A DNA stretch of 8,011 nt from positions 1 through 8,011 of the forward strand of contig CALCJH010000377.1 of NCBI GenBank assembly GCA_937967775.1. The letters are read 5' to 3'. The stretch is from an uncultured bacterium. GTDB taxonomy: Bacteria; Armatimonadota; UBA5829; DSUL01. Below are positions 1 to 6,445 of the stretch, in pieces. The position numbers and the translations under genes are program-made. The notes beneath the pieces were generated by a model. The model was not told the origin of the DNA and searched no databases. It worked only from the letters and a program-made list of their open reading frames with translations. The stretch's first letter is position 1, and every line of letters starts with the position of its first letter.

Positions 1-5
1 GTGAC

Positions 6-34
6 TTGACCGGTAAAGCTGAAGGTTTTATTCT
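6..34 (+). promoter_or_regulatory. Candidate sigma-70-type promoter for the PEP-CTERM gene
   Basis: The -35-like hexamer TTGACC (6-11, 5 of 6 consensus bases) is followed by a 17-nt spacer and the -10-like hexamer TATTCT (29-34, 4 of 6). Transcription would begin near position 41, giving a leader of about 90 nt. The stretch around the -10 is the only AT-rich part of the region, which fits. The -35 overlaps one arm of a 9-bp inverted repeat. This is a consensus match only; the window starts just upstream, so other promoters cannot be excluded. Confidence 0.5.
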
Positions 35-43
35 TAAATCACT

Positions 44-101
44 GGGCACAAGAGGAGCCCGCCAAGAGGCTCGCTTGCGAGAAAGGGCGCTCTCTGCGCC
101 C
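44..101 (+). other. Hairpin-rich 5' leader of the PEP-CTERM gene
   Basis: Three short hairpins follow one another before the ribosome binding site. They are GGGC/GCCC (44-47 with 57-60), CTCG/CGAG (70-73 with 78-81) with a CTTG tetraloop, and GGGCGC/GCGCCC (85-90 with 96-101). An alternative pairing, GAGCC (55-59) with GGCTC (68-72), would compete with the first two. The ribosome binding site, AAGGAG at 114-119 followed by a second purine run at 121-126, lies just downstream. I do not recognise a known riboswitch. The arrangement could be a stabilising leader or a regulatory switch. Confidence 0.35.
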
Positions 102-132
102 GGTCAAGACCTGAAGGAGAAGAGGGTTCGAC

Positions 133-825
133 ATGAAACGAACAGCACTCTGGGTAACACTGTCTGTGGCCGCCGCACTGCTGGTGGCCACGAGCGCCTC
201 GGCCAACCTGCTGGTCAACGGCGACTTCGAGGACGACAACTTCGGCATCCCGAACTGGGTTCCGGGATGGACGATCGCGACCTTCTGGCATCCGGGCTGG
301 GGAACGGGTGCTCCGATGCTGGACCGCAAGACCGGGTATTCCACCTTCACTGGCACCGGCATTCCTTTCAGCGGCAACTACTTCCTGGCAACGGATACGA
401 TGGGGCACGGCAACTTCCACGTGGGCGCCTACCAGTCCTTCAACGTGACGCCCGGCGCCACATATCTGGTGACCGGCGGCTTCATGGGCGGTGTTCAGGC
501 GTCCAACGACACCGCCTGGTGGGAGGTGAAGGTGGCGGACGGGACGACCACCGATCCGGATGCCCCCGGAACGATCATCGCCCAGAAAGTCCGGCCCGCT
601 GGAGAGGGATTCTTCCAGTTCCGCGAGGAGTTCTCGGGCACTTTCACAGCTGGCGCGAATACCGCCACCATCTTCCTGAAGTGGGGACGCGCTCAGTCGG
701 CTGACTATGTGATCTCGGCCGCGGGGTTCGATAACCTGGTGGTGGTTCCTGAGCCTGCGAGCATTCTGGCTCTGGCGAGCGGCCTGGCCGGAATGGCCGG
801 ACTGGCGCTGCGCCGCCGGGCGTAA
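133..825 (+). CDS. PEP-CTERM sorting-domain secreted protein
   Basis: This is a 230-residue exported protein of unknown function. A Sec signal peptide occupies residues 1-24: a Lys-Arg start, a hydrophobic core and a likely cleavage after SASA. The mature protein opens with NLLVNGDFE, an opening often seen in secreted beta-sandwich, carbohydrate-binding-like proteins. The middle is rich in Gly, Thr, Trp and Phe, as expected for a beta-rich extracellular domain, and has no catalytic motif I can name. The C-terminus is a textbook PEP-CTERM tail: VPEPAS (205-210), a hydrophobic helix (about 210-226), then RRR at 227-229. In this family an exosortase cuts near the PEP motif and the protein is delivered to the envelope or extracellular matrix; no exosortase is present in this window. 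The ATG at 133 is preceded by AAGGAG at 114-119. The gene is monocistronic: the next gene is convergent and a terminator follows. Confidence 0.9.
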   Translation: MKRTALWVTLSVAAALLVATSASANLLVNGDFEDDNFGIPNWVPGWTIATFWHPGWGTGAPMLDRKTGYSTFTGTGIPFSGNYFLATDTMGHGNFHVGAYQSFNVTPGATYLVTGGFMGGVQASNDTAWWEVKVADGTTTDPDAPGTIIAQKVRPAGEGFFQFREEFSGTFTAGANTATIFLKWGRAQSADYVISAAGFDNLVVVPEPASILALASGLAGMAGLALRRRA

Positions 826-854
826 TCGTCAGATCACAAGCTATCGAACTCACG

Positions 855-890
855 GGCGCGGGCCGGAATCGGCCCGCGCCTTCTCTTTCT
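855..890 (+). terminator. Rho-independent terminator between convergent genes
   Basis: A perfect 11-bp GC stem (855-865 with 870-880) closes a GAAT tetraloop (866-869). On the plus strand it is followed directly by a pyrimidine-rich run, TTCTCTTTCT (881-890). It lies 29 bp after the stop of the PEP-CTERM gene and 11 bp beyond the stop of the photolyase gene on the other strand. The T-rich side serves plus-strand transcription. The same hairpin may also stop minus-strand transcripts, but there it has no U-tract. Confidence 0.85.
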
Positions 891-2306
891 CTACTGGAAA
901 AGGGAGCCCTGGGCTGCCTCGCGGACGGCGCGGTATCGGTCCATAGCCACCTGACGCTCCACGTGATGGTCCACAATGGGGGCCGCGTAATCCCGGCCGA
1001 TGATGCACCCGAAGCGGCGCTGCTCATCCGCTGTCATCAGATGGGGCTCGTGGATCTTCTCCGGCGGCAAGGATGCGAGCTCGGGCACCCACCGGCGGAT
1101 GTAGGAGCCATCCGGATCGTATCGCCTGCTCTGCAGCCAGGGATTGAAAATGCGGATTGGACGCGGATCCACACCCGTGCCGGCCGCCCACTGCCAGCCG
1201 CCGTTGTTCGGGGCCAGATCCCCGTCCACAAGCCGCAGCATGAAATGCCGCTCTCCCTCCTGCCAGTTGACGTGCAGGTCTTTCGTCAGGAAACTTGCCA
1301 CGATCATCCGGACCCGGTTGTGCATCCAGCCTTCCGTAAGGAGCTGACGCATCCCGGCATCCACGATGGGATACCCTGTCATTCCCTTCTTCCAGGCCTC
1401 CAGGCGCTCCGGGTCATCATCCCACTGCAGGTGGCGTTTTTGCGGCTGCCACGCCGAGTTTTCCACCTCCGGCCAGTGCCACAGCACGTGGAAGTAGAAC
1501 TCCCGCCAGGCAAGCTCCGAAACGAACTTCGGGAAGGCGGTGGTCTTCTGATAAACCTGCCGGATAGAGATATTGCCGAACTTCAGATACGGTGACAGCC
1601 GGGAGGTGCCATCCACGGCCGGCAGGTCGCGTTGCCGGTCGTAGGCTGCCGCACACGTTCCCACGAATGCATCCAGCCTGCGCCGCGCAGCGTCTTCGCC
1701 GGGCTTCCAGGCCGAAGGGTCGAAGTCAGGCGGGAGGGTGAAGCCAAAATCACAGGAATCGGGCACACCGCCCCCCGCCGCAGGGAATAGCCCGCCGAAG
1801 TCCTGCACCTCTGGCAGCGGCTCCTGTTTGGGAAGGGAAATCCAGGCACGAAAGAACGGCGTGAAGACGGAGTACGGGCGCCCGTCGGCCGTCAGCACGC
1901 TTTCCGGCTCAGCCAAGAGCAGATCGCTGAAGCAACGGGCCTGAATGCCCGATTTCTCCAGACGCGAGGAGACAGCCTCGTCCCGGCGGCGGGCATACGG
2001 CTCATAGTCACGGTTGAAAAATACCGCCTCCGCCTTCGCCTCCCGGGCGAAGCGCGGGATCTCTTCCTCCGGCTTCCCGCGTAGCACCACCAGCCGGCCG
2101 TTGCGAGCCGCGATCTTGCGCTCGATCTCCCGCAGACTCTCCAGCAAGAACCAGACACGGGAAGCGCCGACATCAGGACGGGAAAGGATATGGTCATCCA
2201 GGCAGAACACGGGAATGACCTGCGCGGCCGCCGAGCGTGCGGCGTAGAGCGCCGCGTTATCCGCCAGGCGCAGATCACGGCGGAACCAGTGGATCACGCG
2301 CTTCAC
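891..2306 (-). CDS. phrB: Class I deoxyribodipyrimidine (CPD) photolyase
   Basis: This 471-residue flavoprotein of the cryptochrome/photolyase family repairs cyclobutane pyrimidine dimers using blue light and reduced FAD. The N-terminal antenna domain (about 1-165) opens with VIHWFRRDLRL. The FAD-binding helical domain covers about 200-470. Its landmarks are TSRLSPYLKFGNIS (234-247), WREFYFH (267-273), GYPIVDAGMRQL (311-322), GWMHNRVRM (326-334), NWQEGE (347-352) and NNGGWQWAAGTG (367-378). The Trp residues in NWQEGE and GGWQW lie where the electron-transfer chain of photolyases runs. Length is normal. The start is GTG, 9 nt after a very strong purine tract (2316-2327). The gene follows mnmE by 33 bp, so it is probably the last gene of the rpmH operon. 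Substrate type (CPD rather than 6-4) is inferred from overall similarity to class I enzymes. Confidence 0.93.
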   Translation of the reverse strand: MKRVIHWFRRDLRLADNAALYAARSAAAQVIPVFCLDDHILSRPDVGASRVWFLLESLREIERKIAARNGRLVVLRGKPEEEIPRFAREAKAEAVFFNRDYEPYARRRDEAVSSRLEKSGIQARCFSDLLLAEPESVLTADGRPYSVFTPFFRAWISLPKQEPLPEVQDFGGLFPAAGGGVPDSCDFGFTLPPDFDPSAWKPGEDAARRRLDAFVGTCAAAYDRQRDLPAVDGTSRLSPYLKFGNISIRQVYQKTTAFPKFVSELAWREFYFHVLWHWPEVENSAWQPQKRHLQWDDDPERLEAWKKGMTGYPIVDAGMRQLLTEGWMHNRVRMIVASFLTKDLHVNWQEGERHFMLRLVDGDLAPNNGGWQWAAGTGVDPRPIRIFNPWLQSRRYDPDGSYIRRWVPELASLPPEKIHEPHLMTADEQRRFGCIIGRDYAAPIVDHHVERQVAMDRYRAVREAAQGSLFQ

Positions 2307-2339
2307 GGACGGTTTCTCCTCCCTCCTGAACGGCCCGCT

Positions 2340-3695
2340 TCACTTCCCAATGCAGAATGCTCCAAAGATGGCATCCAGCAGACTCTCCGCGACATCCTTT
2401 CCCAGAAGCTCCCCGATCCTGGACCGCGCAGTCTGGATCTGGACGGCGGCCAGGTCCAGCGCGTGGGGGGACTGTACGGACGCGACAGCGCCCCTCAATG
2501 CCTGCCCTGCCTGCTCCAGCAGACTGACCTGATGCGCGCTGGCTGAAAGCGCCTCCTCGAAATACCCTGCTCCCGCTCCAAGGCGAGAGAGGATAGCCTG
2601 CTGTAGAGCCTCCAGTCCCTGACCCGTCAGAGCGGAAATGGTGACGGCATTCGCGGTCAGTTCTCCGGCATCGGGAATAACAGCAACCAGGTCCATCTTG
2701 TTCCACACCGCGACGGCCCGCTCCCCGGCCGCCTGAAGCACCTCCAGATCGCCCTCTGCGACTCCCTGCGTGGCATCCAGCACCACAAGTCCGATGTCAG
2801 CGTGTTCCAGCGCCTCAAGAGCCCTTCGCGTCCCTTCCTGCTCCACAGGATCTCCCGTCTGCCGGATACCGGCGGTGTCTATGGCCAGCACAGGCAATCC
2901 GCCGATCTCCACGGTCTCCTCCAGGAAGTCACGCGTGGTGCCGGGAATATCACTCACAATGGCTCGCGGGCGGCCTGCTAGGAGATTCAGAAGGCTGGAT
3001 TTGCCGACGTTGGGCCGCCCCACGATGGCCAGCCGCAATCCCTGAGAAAGCAACCTCCCCCGGCGGGCCAGATCCAGGACCTGCCCAACCGACTGGTAGA
3101 GCCTGTCCAGAGCAGCAGCCAGCTCACTGCGGTCCGGCTCGTCCACGTCCTCCGGAAAGTCTATGGAAGCCTCGATGGCGGCGGAGATGGCGGTCAGTTG
3201 TTCCCAGATCTCCTCCAGACGCCGGGAAAGCGCTCCGCTGAGGGTGTGACGGGCCGCGATCAGCTGAGTGCGGGTTCTGGCCCGGATGAGCTGGTTCACG
3301 GCCTCAGCCTGCGCGAGGTCCAGCTTTCCGTTCAGGAAGGCGCGCCGGGTGAACTCGCCCGGGCCCGCGGATCTGGCCCCGGCGCTGAGGGCGGCCTGCA
3401 GCACTTCCCGGACGGTGGCGATGCCGCCGTGGCAGGAGATCTCGACGACATCTTCGCCAGTATAGCTGGCGGGAGCCGCGAAATACGTGTATAGCGCCTC
3501 GTCCACCCGTTCGCCAGCGGCGGAGAGGACAGGAGCGAGCGTTGCGCGGCGCGGAGCGAACCGCCCGGGAGGACGTCCGGACAGACGCGCAGCGATCTGC
3601 AGCGCTTGCGACCCACTGATGCGGACAACGGCGATGGCCCCCACTCCCGGAGCGGTGGCCACCGCCGCAATGCTGTCCGTGAAAAGGCCGGTCAC
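2340..3695 (-). CDS. mnmE: tRNA uridine-5-carboxymethylaminomethyl modification GTPase MnmE
   Basis: MnmE (TrmE) is a GTPase that works with MnmG to modify the wobble uridine (U34) of certain tRNAs. From the GTG start the protein is 451 residues, normal for the family. The N-terminal tetrahydrofolate-binding domain covers about 1-118 (SIAAVATAPG near the start, YTGEDVVEISCHGG at 78-91). Helical segments flank an inserted Ras-like G domain with G1 GRPNVGKS (226-233), DIPGTTRD (249-256), G3 DTAG (273-276), G4 NKMD (332-335) and SAL (354-356). The C-terminal FCIGK (447-451) carries the conserved cysteine. I chose the GTG at 3695 because GGGGAGG lies 7 nt before it and the MnmE N-terminus aligns from there. 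A 5' extension of 12 codons to a TTG is open but adds non-conserved residues. The gene lies 45 bp after jag. Its usual partner mnmG is not in this window. Confidence 0.97.
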   Translation of the reverse strand: MTGLFTDSIAAVATAPGVGAIAVVRISGSQALQIAARLSGRPPGRFAPRRATLAPVLSAAGERVDEALYTYFAAPASYTGEDVVEISCHGGIATVREVLQAALSAGARSAGPGEFTRRAFLNGKLDLAQAEAVNQLIRARTRTQLIAARHTLSGALSRRLEEIWEQLTAISAAIEASIDFPEDVDEPDRSELAAALDRLYQSVGQVLDLARRGRLLSQGLRLAIVGRPNVGKSSLLNLLAGRPRAIVSDIPGTTRDFLEETVEIGGLPVLAIDTAGIRQTGDPVEQEGTRRALEALEHADIGLVVLDATQGVAEGDLEVLQAAGERAVAVWNKMDLVAVIPDAGELTANAVTISALTGQGLEALQQAILSRLGAGAGYFEEALSASAHQVSLLEQAGQALRGAVASVQSPHALDLAAVQIQTARSRIGELLGKDVAESLLDAIFGAFCIGK

Positions 3696-3702
3696 CGGGT
3701 TA

Positions 3703-3709
3703 CCTCCCC
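3703..3709 (-). promoter_or_regulatory. Ribosome binding site that sets the mnmE GTG start
   Basis: On the minus strand GGGGAGG (3709 down to 3703) is separated by 7 nt from the GTG at 3695-3693. This near-ideal spacing supports the GTG over the upstream in-frame TTG at 3731. Confidence 0.8.
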
Positions 3710-3740
3710 GGTCAAGATCCGGCGGTGACAAGGCGGACTT

Positions 3741-4802
3741 TCAGCCCTGCTCGTCACCCGTCTTTGGAGAGATGACGACGTGACGCTTGTCGCCTTCACC
3801 CTCGCTGTAGGTGTAGACCTTCGGATGATCTTTCAACGCATTGTGGATGATGAGACGGTCTCGCGGAGGAAGGGGCTCCAGTTCCGCTTCCTGGTTGTGT
3901 TCCGCCACCTGCTCGGCCAGCTCCAGCGCAGTGCGGATGAGCGTGTCGCGATGCTTCTGGCGGAACCCGGCAGCCTCCAGCGTCACGCGCGCTTTGCCCT
4001 CATACTGCCGGTTGACCGTGACGCCAACCAGGAACTGAAGGGCATCCAGCACCTGACCCTGGCGGCCGACCAGAACGGCCGCATTCTCGCCTTCGATGTC
4101 TATCTGGAAGCCATCGTCGGCGATCTCCGAGATCTTCGCGGAGCAGTTAAGCGCCGCCGCATCCAGAATCCGCTGGACTACCTCCAGAGCCTGCTGCGCC
4201 CGCACCTCCATGGCCGGGGCTTCCATCTTCGTCTGCACTGTGGGTTTCTCCTGACTCTTCGCTGAAGCCTCTCCGGCCTCCACTCCAGGTGCCGTCACAG
4301 GCCGGGCCGTGCGGCCACCACGGCCGCGCGGACGCCGTCGGGACTTCGCCTGCGCCTCGCCTCCGCCCGCGGCAGCCTCCTTAGCCTCCGGCTGCTCGGC
4401 CGCAGTCCGCTGGCCATTTCCCTGGGGAGCAGCTTGCGGTTCAGCCTTGCGCTGTCCGCCGGGCCGCTGCTTCTGCTCCTTAGCACGTGTTTGCTGCGCG
4501 GCGTCGCGAGAGCGCGTCCCGCCGCGGCGCCTGCCTCTGCGGCGCGGCTGCGCCTCTTCTTCCGTCTCTTCCACAAAACCGGCGATGCGGCCGGCTCCGT
4601 GCGGAGACTCAAGCCTGTGCCGCCGGGTCTCATAGTAGGTGGCGCGCACCCTGGCCGGGGTGCCGCCGATGAAGCCGAGAACTCCCCGGCTCCCCACATC
4701 CAGCACTTCAAACTCCAGATCCGCTTCAGGGACGCCAAGCTGGCTTGCCGCCTTTCGCTTGGCCTCCTCGACGGTCTTTCCGGTCGCTTCTACGCTTCGC
4801 AT
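3741..4802 (-). CDS. jag: Jag/KhpB (EloR) family RNA-binding protein: Jag_N, KH and R3H domains
   Basis: This 353-residue cytoplasmic protein belongs to the Jag (KhpB/EloR) family, which binds RNA and in some Firmicutes affects cell elongation. The order is a Jag_N domain at 1-57 (VEATGKTVEEAKRKA, then GVLGFIGGTPARVR), a long linker at about 60-195, a type II KH domain at about 200-277 with the GRQG loop at 246-249, and an R3H domain at about 278-346 with the signature R316-xxx-H320. The linker is rich in Arg, Gly, Lys, Ala, Gln and Glu, with Arg/Gly clusters at 87-95 and 155-164. It looks disordered and may bind RNA, and it makes this protein longer than the usual 200-300 residues. The start is the only in-frame ATG, GTG or TTG after the upstream stop. 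Its ribosome binding site is weak (GGAG about 14 nt upstream). It lies between yidC (92 bp) and mnmE (45 bp). Confidence 0.93.
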   Translation of the reverse strand: MRSVEATGKTVEEAKRKAASQLGVPEADLEFEVLDVGSRGVLGFIGGTPARVRATYYETRRHRLESPHGAGRIAGFVEETEEEAQPRRRGRRRGGTRSRDAAQQTRAKEQKQRPGGQRKAEPQAAPQGNGQRTAAEQPEAKEAAAGGGEAQAKSRRRPRGRGGRTARPVTAPGVEAGEASAKSQEKPTVQTKMEAPAMEVRAQQALEVVQRILDAAALNCSAKISEIADDGFQIDIEGENAAVLVGRQGQVLDALQFLVGVTVNRQYEGKARVTLEAAGFRQKHRDTLIRTALELAEQVAEHNQEAELEPLPPRDRLIIHNALKDHPKVYTYSEGEGDKRHVVISPKTGDEQG

Positions 4803-4803
4803 C

Positions 4804-4812
4804 TGTGTATAA
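4804..4812 (-). promoter_or_regulatory. DnaA-box-like 9-mer upstream of jag
   Basis: The minus strand reads TTATACACA, a full match to the relaxed DnaA-box consensus TTWTNCACA, ending one base before the jag start codon. It is the only full match I found by eye in the window. A lone box can occur by chance, so binding is uncertain. Confidence 0.3.
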
Positions 4813-4894
4813 ACGTCTCCAGTGGGTCTCCCGGCATCGGCGGCCCGGGATCTTTGCGCTCCCGCCGGCCGGATGCCTCAGCCGCCACGTCTGC

Positions 4895-6106
4895 TTATTT
4901 CCGCTTGCGGGGAGAGGGCCCTCGCGATGCTGCCGCCGCCGCGGGCGCGGGCGTCAGGTCCTCCTCGTCGTCCTCCAGCGCCAGAGCGGGCACGGGTTTC
5001 TGCAGCATGAAATACTGCTGCGTGGTGGTCAGGACGTTCAGCACAAGCCAGTAAAGGATGAACGCGGACGGGAAGTAGTTGAAGATCAGGACGAACATGG
5101 CGGGCATCATTATGGACATCAGCTTCTGCTGTTCGGCCTGCTGCTTGTCCACCGCCGGCGTGCTCATTCTGGTGGAGAGATACATACTGAAGCCATAAAG
5201 CAGAAGCAGGGGCCAGTCCGGGTCCGCCAGGCTGGGCGCGATGAAATCGAAGTTCTCCGCAAGCCGGCTGCCGATCCAGAGGAAGTCGCCTCTGGCGAAC
5301 TGGAACTCGTATGCCCGGATCGTCTGGTAGATCAACAACAGAAATGGCATCTGCACGAGCAGAGCCAGACACCCCCAGTGGGGGCTCGCGTTGTGGTCCT
5401 TCATCAACTGCCACTGCTGCCGCTGAAACTCCCTCGGGTCGTCGCCCAGTTCTCTCTTCAGCTTCTCCAGCCGCGGCTGCAGGCGCTGCAGATTCCGCAT
5501 GGACTCGAACTGAAGGTGGGAGAGAGGCGTGGTCAGCAGCTTGATGACGACCGTGATAATGACAATGGCCAGCCAGTAGCTATAGTTCTCGTTCGACCCG
5601 GTCACCCTGACCAGGTAGTCAACTACCTTGTAGACCGTCTTGGACTGGTTGGCCTTGTCAATCTTTTCCGTAAGCGCCAGGTAGTTGCGGTAGGCCTTCT
5701 CGATGTAAGGGTCCGGCCACTGGCCGCCGGGCGGGTTCCCATCCAGAGAACCCGGGCCACCCCTCGCGATCAGCTTCCTGTACCGGCTGGCGGCAGTGTA
5801 GTTGGTGTTGTCCAGCGGGTTGACGCTGCTATTCTCCAGCAGCCTGGCTTCAAGATACGCGAGATGGTTGGCATCGGCGCCGGCAGGCTTAGCTTTCGAC
5901 AGATCCTTGAGCTGCCGGTTGAGGGACTTGATCTCCTCTTTCCGCTTCTCGACGGGTACCCGAGGAAGCTTCTCGATGGCGGCTTCCACACGGGTGAGTT
6001 GCTCTTTCAGAGAGCCTTCAGCCTGGGCCGCGCACCGGGCGGCCCAGAGTGAGATGACAAGCGCAATCGCAATCGCACCGGTCAGACAGGTGCGCAATCT
6101 GGACAA
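4895..6106 (-). CDS. yidC: Membrane protein insertase YidC (Oxa1/Alb3 family)
   Basis: YidC inserts and folds inner-membrane proteins, alone or with SecYEG. From the TTG start it has 403 residues. An N-terminal hydrophobic segment (about 6-27) is followed by a helical, charged extracytoplasmic region (about 30-170) much shorter than the roughly 300-residue periplasmic domain of E. coli YidC. The 60KD_IMP core begins near 176, with transmembrane segments at about 176-195, 244-266, 297-312, 331-348 and 348-366. The cytoplasmic hairpin after the first core helix is recognisable (PLSHLQFESMRNLQRLQP). The conserved positive charge in that helix, Arg in E. coli, is Lys189 here. The tail is acidic, then Ala/Pro-rich, and ends SPRKRK, which may touch the ribosome. 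The TTG is chosen because AAGGAG lies 8 nt upstream. A GTG 19 codons earlier is open but has no such site. Confidence 0.95.
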   Translation of the reverse strand: MSRLRTCLTGAIAIALVISLWAARCAAQAEGSLKEQLTRVEAAIEKLPRVPVEKRKEEIKSLNRQLKDLSKAKPAGADANHLAYLEARLLENSSVNPLDNTNYTAASRYRKLIARGGPGSLDGNPPGGQWPDPYIEKAYRNYLALTEKIDKANQSKTVYKVVDYLVRVTGSNENYSYWLAIVIITVVIKLLTTPLSHLQFESMRNLQRLQPRLEKLKRELGDDPREFQRQQWQLMKDHNASPHWGCLALLVQMPFLLLIYQTIRAYEFQFARGDFLWIGSRLAENFDFIAPSLADPDWPLLLLYGFSMYLSTRMSTPAVDKQQAEQQKLMSIMMPAMFVLIFNYFPSAFILYWLVLNVLTTTQQYFMLQKPVPALALEDDEEDLTPAPAAAAASRGPSPRKRK

Positions 6107-6114
6107 TGAGCAAA

Positions 6115-6120
6115 CTCCTT
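6115..6120 (-). promoter_or_regulatory. Ribosome binding site that sets the yidC TTG start
   Basis: AAGGAG on the minus strand (6120 down to 6115) stands 8 nt before the TTG at 6106-6104. From this codon the protein begins with a short basic stretch and then a hydrophobic helix, as expected for YidC. Confidence 0.75.
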
Positions 6121-6211
6121 GAAAAACCCTGCGGCTTTGCCAGCCTTTGGCGTGCTCCCGCACATTGGCCGGCCGCCGGACGCCCCGACGCCGCGCGCCC
6201 CGTACAACAGG

Positions 6212-6445
6212 CTACCGGACAGGATCGTAGCCGCCCGGATGAAATGGATGGCAACGGACAAGCCGCCGCGCCCCCATCCAGCTGCCCTTCAACAGCCCGT
6301 ATTTCTCAATGGCCTGCGCGGTGTATTCCGAACAGCTGGGATAGAAGCGGCACGCGCGGGGCCGGATGGCCGCTGTCCGCTGGTAGACCTGCCGGATCAA
6401 CCACACTATAAGAGCTGCCGGCGCTTTCAGGACCCTTTCAAGCAT
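6212..6445 (-). CDS. yidD: Membrane protein insertion efficiency factor YidD
   Basis: This small 77-residue protein of the YidD family helps YidC-dependent membrane protein insertion and is found at the inner face of the membrane. The N-terminus is amphipathic and hydrophobic ([17 protein letters not shown], about 6-22). The family signature follows: [19 protein letters not shown] (32-50), then [16 protein letters not shown] (61-76), with the conserved cysteines at 32, 38 and 65. Length is typical. The ATG lies inside the end of rnpA, so the two frames overlap by 19 nt, suggesting coupled translation; the site before the ATG is a weak purine run. A 105-bp spacer separates it from yidC. Confidence 0.95.
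   Translation of the reverse strand: MLERVLKAPAALIVWLIRQVYQRTAAIRPRACRFYPSCSEYTAQAIEKYGLLKGSWMGARRLVRCHPFHPGGYDPVR

Noticed and set aside
6..704. A 232-codon open frame on the plus strand overlapping the PEP-CTERM gene
   Set aside because: It is out of frame with the clear signal peptide and PEP-CTERM tail, and its product is Arg/Gly/His-rich without any motif.
855..890. Terminator of the minus-strand operon with its own U-tract
   Set aside because: The hairpin is real, but on the minus strand it is followed by a mixed sequence without a T run, so I assign it primarily to the plus strand.
3842..3850. TCATCCACA, one base off a perfect DnaA box
   Set aside because: It lies inside the conserved R3H coding region of jag, so the sequence is explained by the protein, and it is not part of a cluster.
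4567..4575. TCTTCCACA, one base off the relaxed DnaA-box consensus
   Set aside because: It is inside the jag linker, is imperfect and isolated, and is easily expected by chance.
4745..6052. A 435-codon open frame on the plus strand
   Set aside because: It lies antisense to yidC and jag, and its translation is rich in Arg/Gly/His with no recognisable domain. It is an open shadow frame caused by high GC in the real genes.
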